NCBI RefSeq assembly: GCF_037072025.1
Contig: NZ_JAXHDD010000016.1
Span: 16,056-80,055 of the forward strand
DNA: 64,000 bases
Origin: Pseudogracilibacillus sp037072025
GTDB lineage: Bacteria > Bacillota > Bacilli > Bacillales > Amphibacillaceae
Direction: 5' to 3'
Under the pieces are notes generated by a model, which saw nothing but the letters and a program-made list of their open reading frames with translations, ran no database searches and was not told the origin of the DNA. The position numbers were made by a program, and so were the translations under genes. Shown here in pieces: positions 63,810 to 64,000 of this stretch (the first letter of the stretch is position 1; each line of letters starts with the position of its first letter).

Positions 63810-64000
63810 GACTCGACTTCTTGGAAATCGACTCGACTTCTTGGAAATTGACTCGACTTCTTGGAAATTGACTCGACATCTTGGAAATTGACTCGACATC
63901 TTGGAAATTGACTCGACTTCTTGGAAATCGACTCGACATCTTGGAAATCGACTCGACATCTTGGAAATCGACTCGACATCTTGGAAATCGACTCGACATC
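63810..64000. repeat. 20-bp tandem repeat running off the right edge
   Basis: At least nine full units of GACTCGACWTCTTGGAAATY (W = T or A at position 9, Y = C or T at position 20), period exactly 20. The array continues past the window. Reading frames through it (repeating SRFPRCRVDFQ-like) are artefacts of the period. Confidence 0.92.

Noticed and set aside
63612..63999. Several overlapping minus-strand ORFs with repeated SRFPRCRVDFQ-like units
   Set aside because: They are translations of the 20-bp tandem repeat; they have no ribosome sites and several frames are open at once.

Overview
The window looks like a low-GC, spore-forming member of the Bacillaceae. Both ends carry housekeeping genes in the order known from Bacillus subtilis. 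On the right are sspI, a TrmH-type rRNA methyltransferase (ysgA-like), and pheS and pheT behind a T-box leader. On the left are rnhC (broken), zapA, cvpA, polX, mutS2 and the start of a long-chain acyl-CoA ligase gene. In B. subtilis rnhC and pheT are neighbours. Here about 52 kb (roughly 6.3-58.4 kb) separates them, so most of the window reads as accessory DNA inserted at the 3' end of rnhC, which is now a truncated, frameshifted remnant ending at a CRISPR array.

Defence region (6.3-28.6 kb). A 27-repeat, 26-spacer array (6345-8094) is followed by a decayed Rpn/PD-(D/E)XK gene and by cas2, cas1 and cas9 on the minus strand. A tracrRNA gene lies upstream of cas9. Protein, repeat and tracrRNA all resemble the Geobacillus type II-C Cas9 (GeoCas9) system. 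Repeat orientation and a terminator after the last repeat indicate transcription of the array on the plus strand, opposite to cas. Each repeat ends in an extended -10 box. Divergent from tracrRNA-cas9 is a BREX type 1-like operon: brxA, brxB, brxC, pglX, an AbrB-type antitoxin with a RelE-type toxin, and pglZ. No brxL is visible. About 1.7 kb past pglZ lies a diverged, decayed second copy of antitoxin-toxin-pglZ, with the same 8-nt overlap between antitoxin and toxin and a similar terminator. This suggests the toxin-antitoxin pair belongs with this BREX form. Between the two copies are a serine-recombinase-like protein without the family's catalytic residues and an Rpn fragment.

Middle region (28.6-44.2 kb). 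This holds a pRiA4b ORF-3-like protein, the divergent arginine/ornithine genes rocB-gntR and rocD with palindromic operator candidates, a SulP anion transporter with a universal stress protein, a lipoprotein with a decayed partial paralogue, a SHOCT membrane protein, an O6-methylguanine-DNA methyltransferase, another broken Rpn gene and two broken transposases. Upstream of sulP is a strongly structured, unassigned RNA-like segment.

Catabolic region (44.3-58.4 kb). A 13-gene minus-strand cluster encodes a meta-cleavage pathway in the classic dmp order C-E-F-G-H-I: semialdehyde dehydrogenase, hydratase, acetaldehyde dehydrogenase, aldolase, decarboxylase, tautomerase. It continues with an extradiol dioxygenase, an ACMSD-like amidohydrolase, a TRAP transporter and two short-chain dehydrogenases. 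A divergent IclR regulator and a second amidohydrolase gene lie on the plus strand. A palindrome next to the operon promoter is a likely IclR operator. The window ends in a 20-bp tandem repeat that runs off the edge.
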